From: Kangiellaceae bacterium
GTDB taxonomy: Bacteria > Pseudomonadota > Gammaproteobacteria > Enterobacterales > Kangiellaceae
DNA length: 64,000 bases
Reading direction: 5' to 3'
Assembly: GCA_013373015.1 (NCBI GenBank)
Contig: JABXIQ010000035.1
Coordinates: 1 to 64,000, forward strand
Shown: in pieces, positions 62,571 to 64,000 of the stretch
How the letters are laid out: every line of letters starts with the position of its first letter
How positions within the stretch are numbered: position 1 is the stretch's first letter
The notes under the pieces: model-generated
Database searches by the model: none
What the model saw: the letters and a program-made list of their open reading frames with translations, nothing else
What the model was told of the DNA's origin: nothing
Program-made: the position numbers and the translations under genes

Positions 62571-63053
62571 ATGTGGTTTAGACATTTTGTTTTATTGTTC
62601 ATCATTATCGCGATTGCCGAAGTTTATGTGCTGATTGGTGTCGGTGGTTTGATTGGTACCTGGCCAACTATAGCATTAATCATTTTGACCGGTGTGATTG
62701 GTGTCAATATGTTAAAAGGCCAAGGCATTAGCGTGTTTGCTCGTTTCCAAGAAAAGCTCGCAACTGGCCAAGCGCCAGCTGAAGAGATGGTGGAAGGCGT
62801 ATTATTGGTCGTTGCAGGGGCTTTCTTAATTACCCCTGGATTTATCACAGACACATTAGGTTTTTTATGGCTTATTCCGCAAAGCCGCGATTGGTTTGCA
62901 AAAAAGCTGATTAAACTAGGTTGGTTCAAAACTGTTAACAGCGCAGGGTTTGAACAACCCAATCCTTATAATGGCCATAATCAAGATCAACCAAACAAAC
63001 ATGGGCCGTCTGATGATAATGTTATCGAAGGCGAGTTTGAAAGAAAAGACTAA
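62571..63053 (+). CDS. fxsA: FxsA family membrane protein
   Basis: A 160-residue cytoplasmic-membrane protein: helices at about 4-24 and 27-45, then FARFQEKLATGQAPAEEMVEGVLLVVAGAFLITPGFITDTLGFLWLIP, the FxsA signature, and a charged Asn/Asp-rich C-terminal tail. FxsA affects F-plasmid exclusion of phage T7 in E. coli; the native role is unclear. An AAGAGAAT site precedes the ATG. Confidence 0.93.
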   Translation: MWFRHFVLLFIIIAIAEVYVLIGVGGLIGTWPTIALIILTGVIGVNMLKGQGISVFARFQEKLATGQAPAEEMVEGVLLVVAGAFLITPGFITDTLGFLWLIPQSRDWFAKKLIKLGWFKTVNSAGFEQPNPYNGHNQDQPNKHGPSDDNVIEGEFERKD

Positions 63054-63167
63054 TCTATCAATGACTTATCATTGCTTTGAAGAAAAGAGTGACGAGTTAA
63101 TAAAATTATCCTATCAACAAGATTGAAAAGCTCCATTTCATAAACGGAAAGTACAGGCAGATACTAA

Positions 63168-64000
<833 letters not shown>

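Noticed and set aside
63059-63079. Hairpin CAATGA-CTTA-TCATTG after fxsA as terminator
   Set aside because: Six weak base pairs and no proper T-run follow it, so I do not call it.

Overview
The window is a dense chromosomal segment of a gammaproteobacterium with moderate-to-low G+C. Nearly all intact genes have clear gammaproteobacterial relatives. The gene order resembles the Pseudomonas/Oceanospirillales type: ruvX-yqgE-tonB-gshB next to the pilGHIJK-chpABC cluster, pilTU divergent from yggS-proC-yggT, and aroQ-accB-accC-(prmA)-dusB-fis-purH-purD. I infer a marine, Kangiella-like member of the Oceanospirillales. That is inference from synteny and protein resemblance, not a search result. 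No phage, IS element, rRNA operon, CRISPR array or integron is visible.

Layout. 0-9.8 kb: a tRNA-Phe cut by the window start, yggX-mutY, an SLC13/RCK permease, trmB, two accessory proteins, then hemW-rdgB-DUF4426-yggT-proC-yggS. 9.8-12 kb: pilT-pilU, the twitching retraction motors. 12-15 kb: ruvX-yqgE-tonB-like-gshB. 15.2-27.4 kb: a complete Chp chemosensory cluster (pilG, pilH, pilI, pilJ, pilK, a 2122-residue hybrid kinase, chpB, chpC). With pilTU it makes type IV pilus motility and surface sensing a main theme. 27.4-35 kb: rsmE-ahcY-metK (the SAM cycle), a Kv-type channel with a C-terminal zinc ribbon, coq7, a Ycf46-like AAA ATPase and a GST. 35-38.4 kb: ydbH-ynbE-ydbL, an envelope lipid-bridge module. 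38.4-48.5 kb: purD, purH, fis, dusB, a DUF3426 protein, prmA, a small accessory insertion (a hypothetical gene with an apparent frameshift, a structured repeat and an SMI1/KNR4 protein), accC, accB and aroQ. 48.9-53.6 kb: a response regulator / LysM-FecR / CHASE2 histidine kinase signalling operon. 53.7-56.3 kb: an EamA transporter, PPK2 and a YkgJ-type protein. 56.3-62 kb: a five-gene redox operon (tlpA-like, DUF4266, DUF3570, apbE-like, dsbD) facing a membrane-anchored LuxR-type regulator. 62-64 kb: cutA, fxsA and the start of an exported katG.

The most promising uncharacterised system is the 56.3-62.0 kb locus. An exported thioredoxin, a tiny lipoprotein ending in C-x-C, a predicted outer-membrane barrel with a D-x-x-T-G-A-S motif like ApbE flavinylation sites, an ApbE-family protein without a signal peptide and with a substituted metal-site position, and DsbD lie in one apparent operon. 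Two related 12-bp palindromes lie exactly where an activator or autoregulator would sit for the two divergent promoters. This reads as a regulated envelope electron-transfer or thiol-redox module. Its operon layout is seen directly; its biochemical function is inference.
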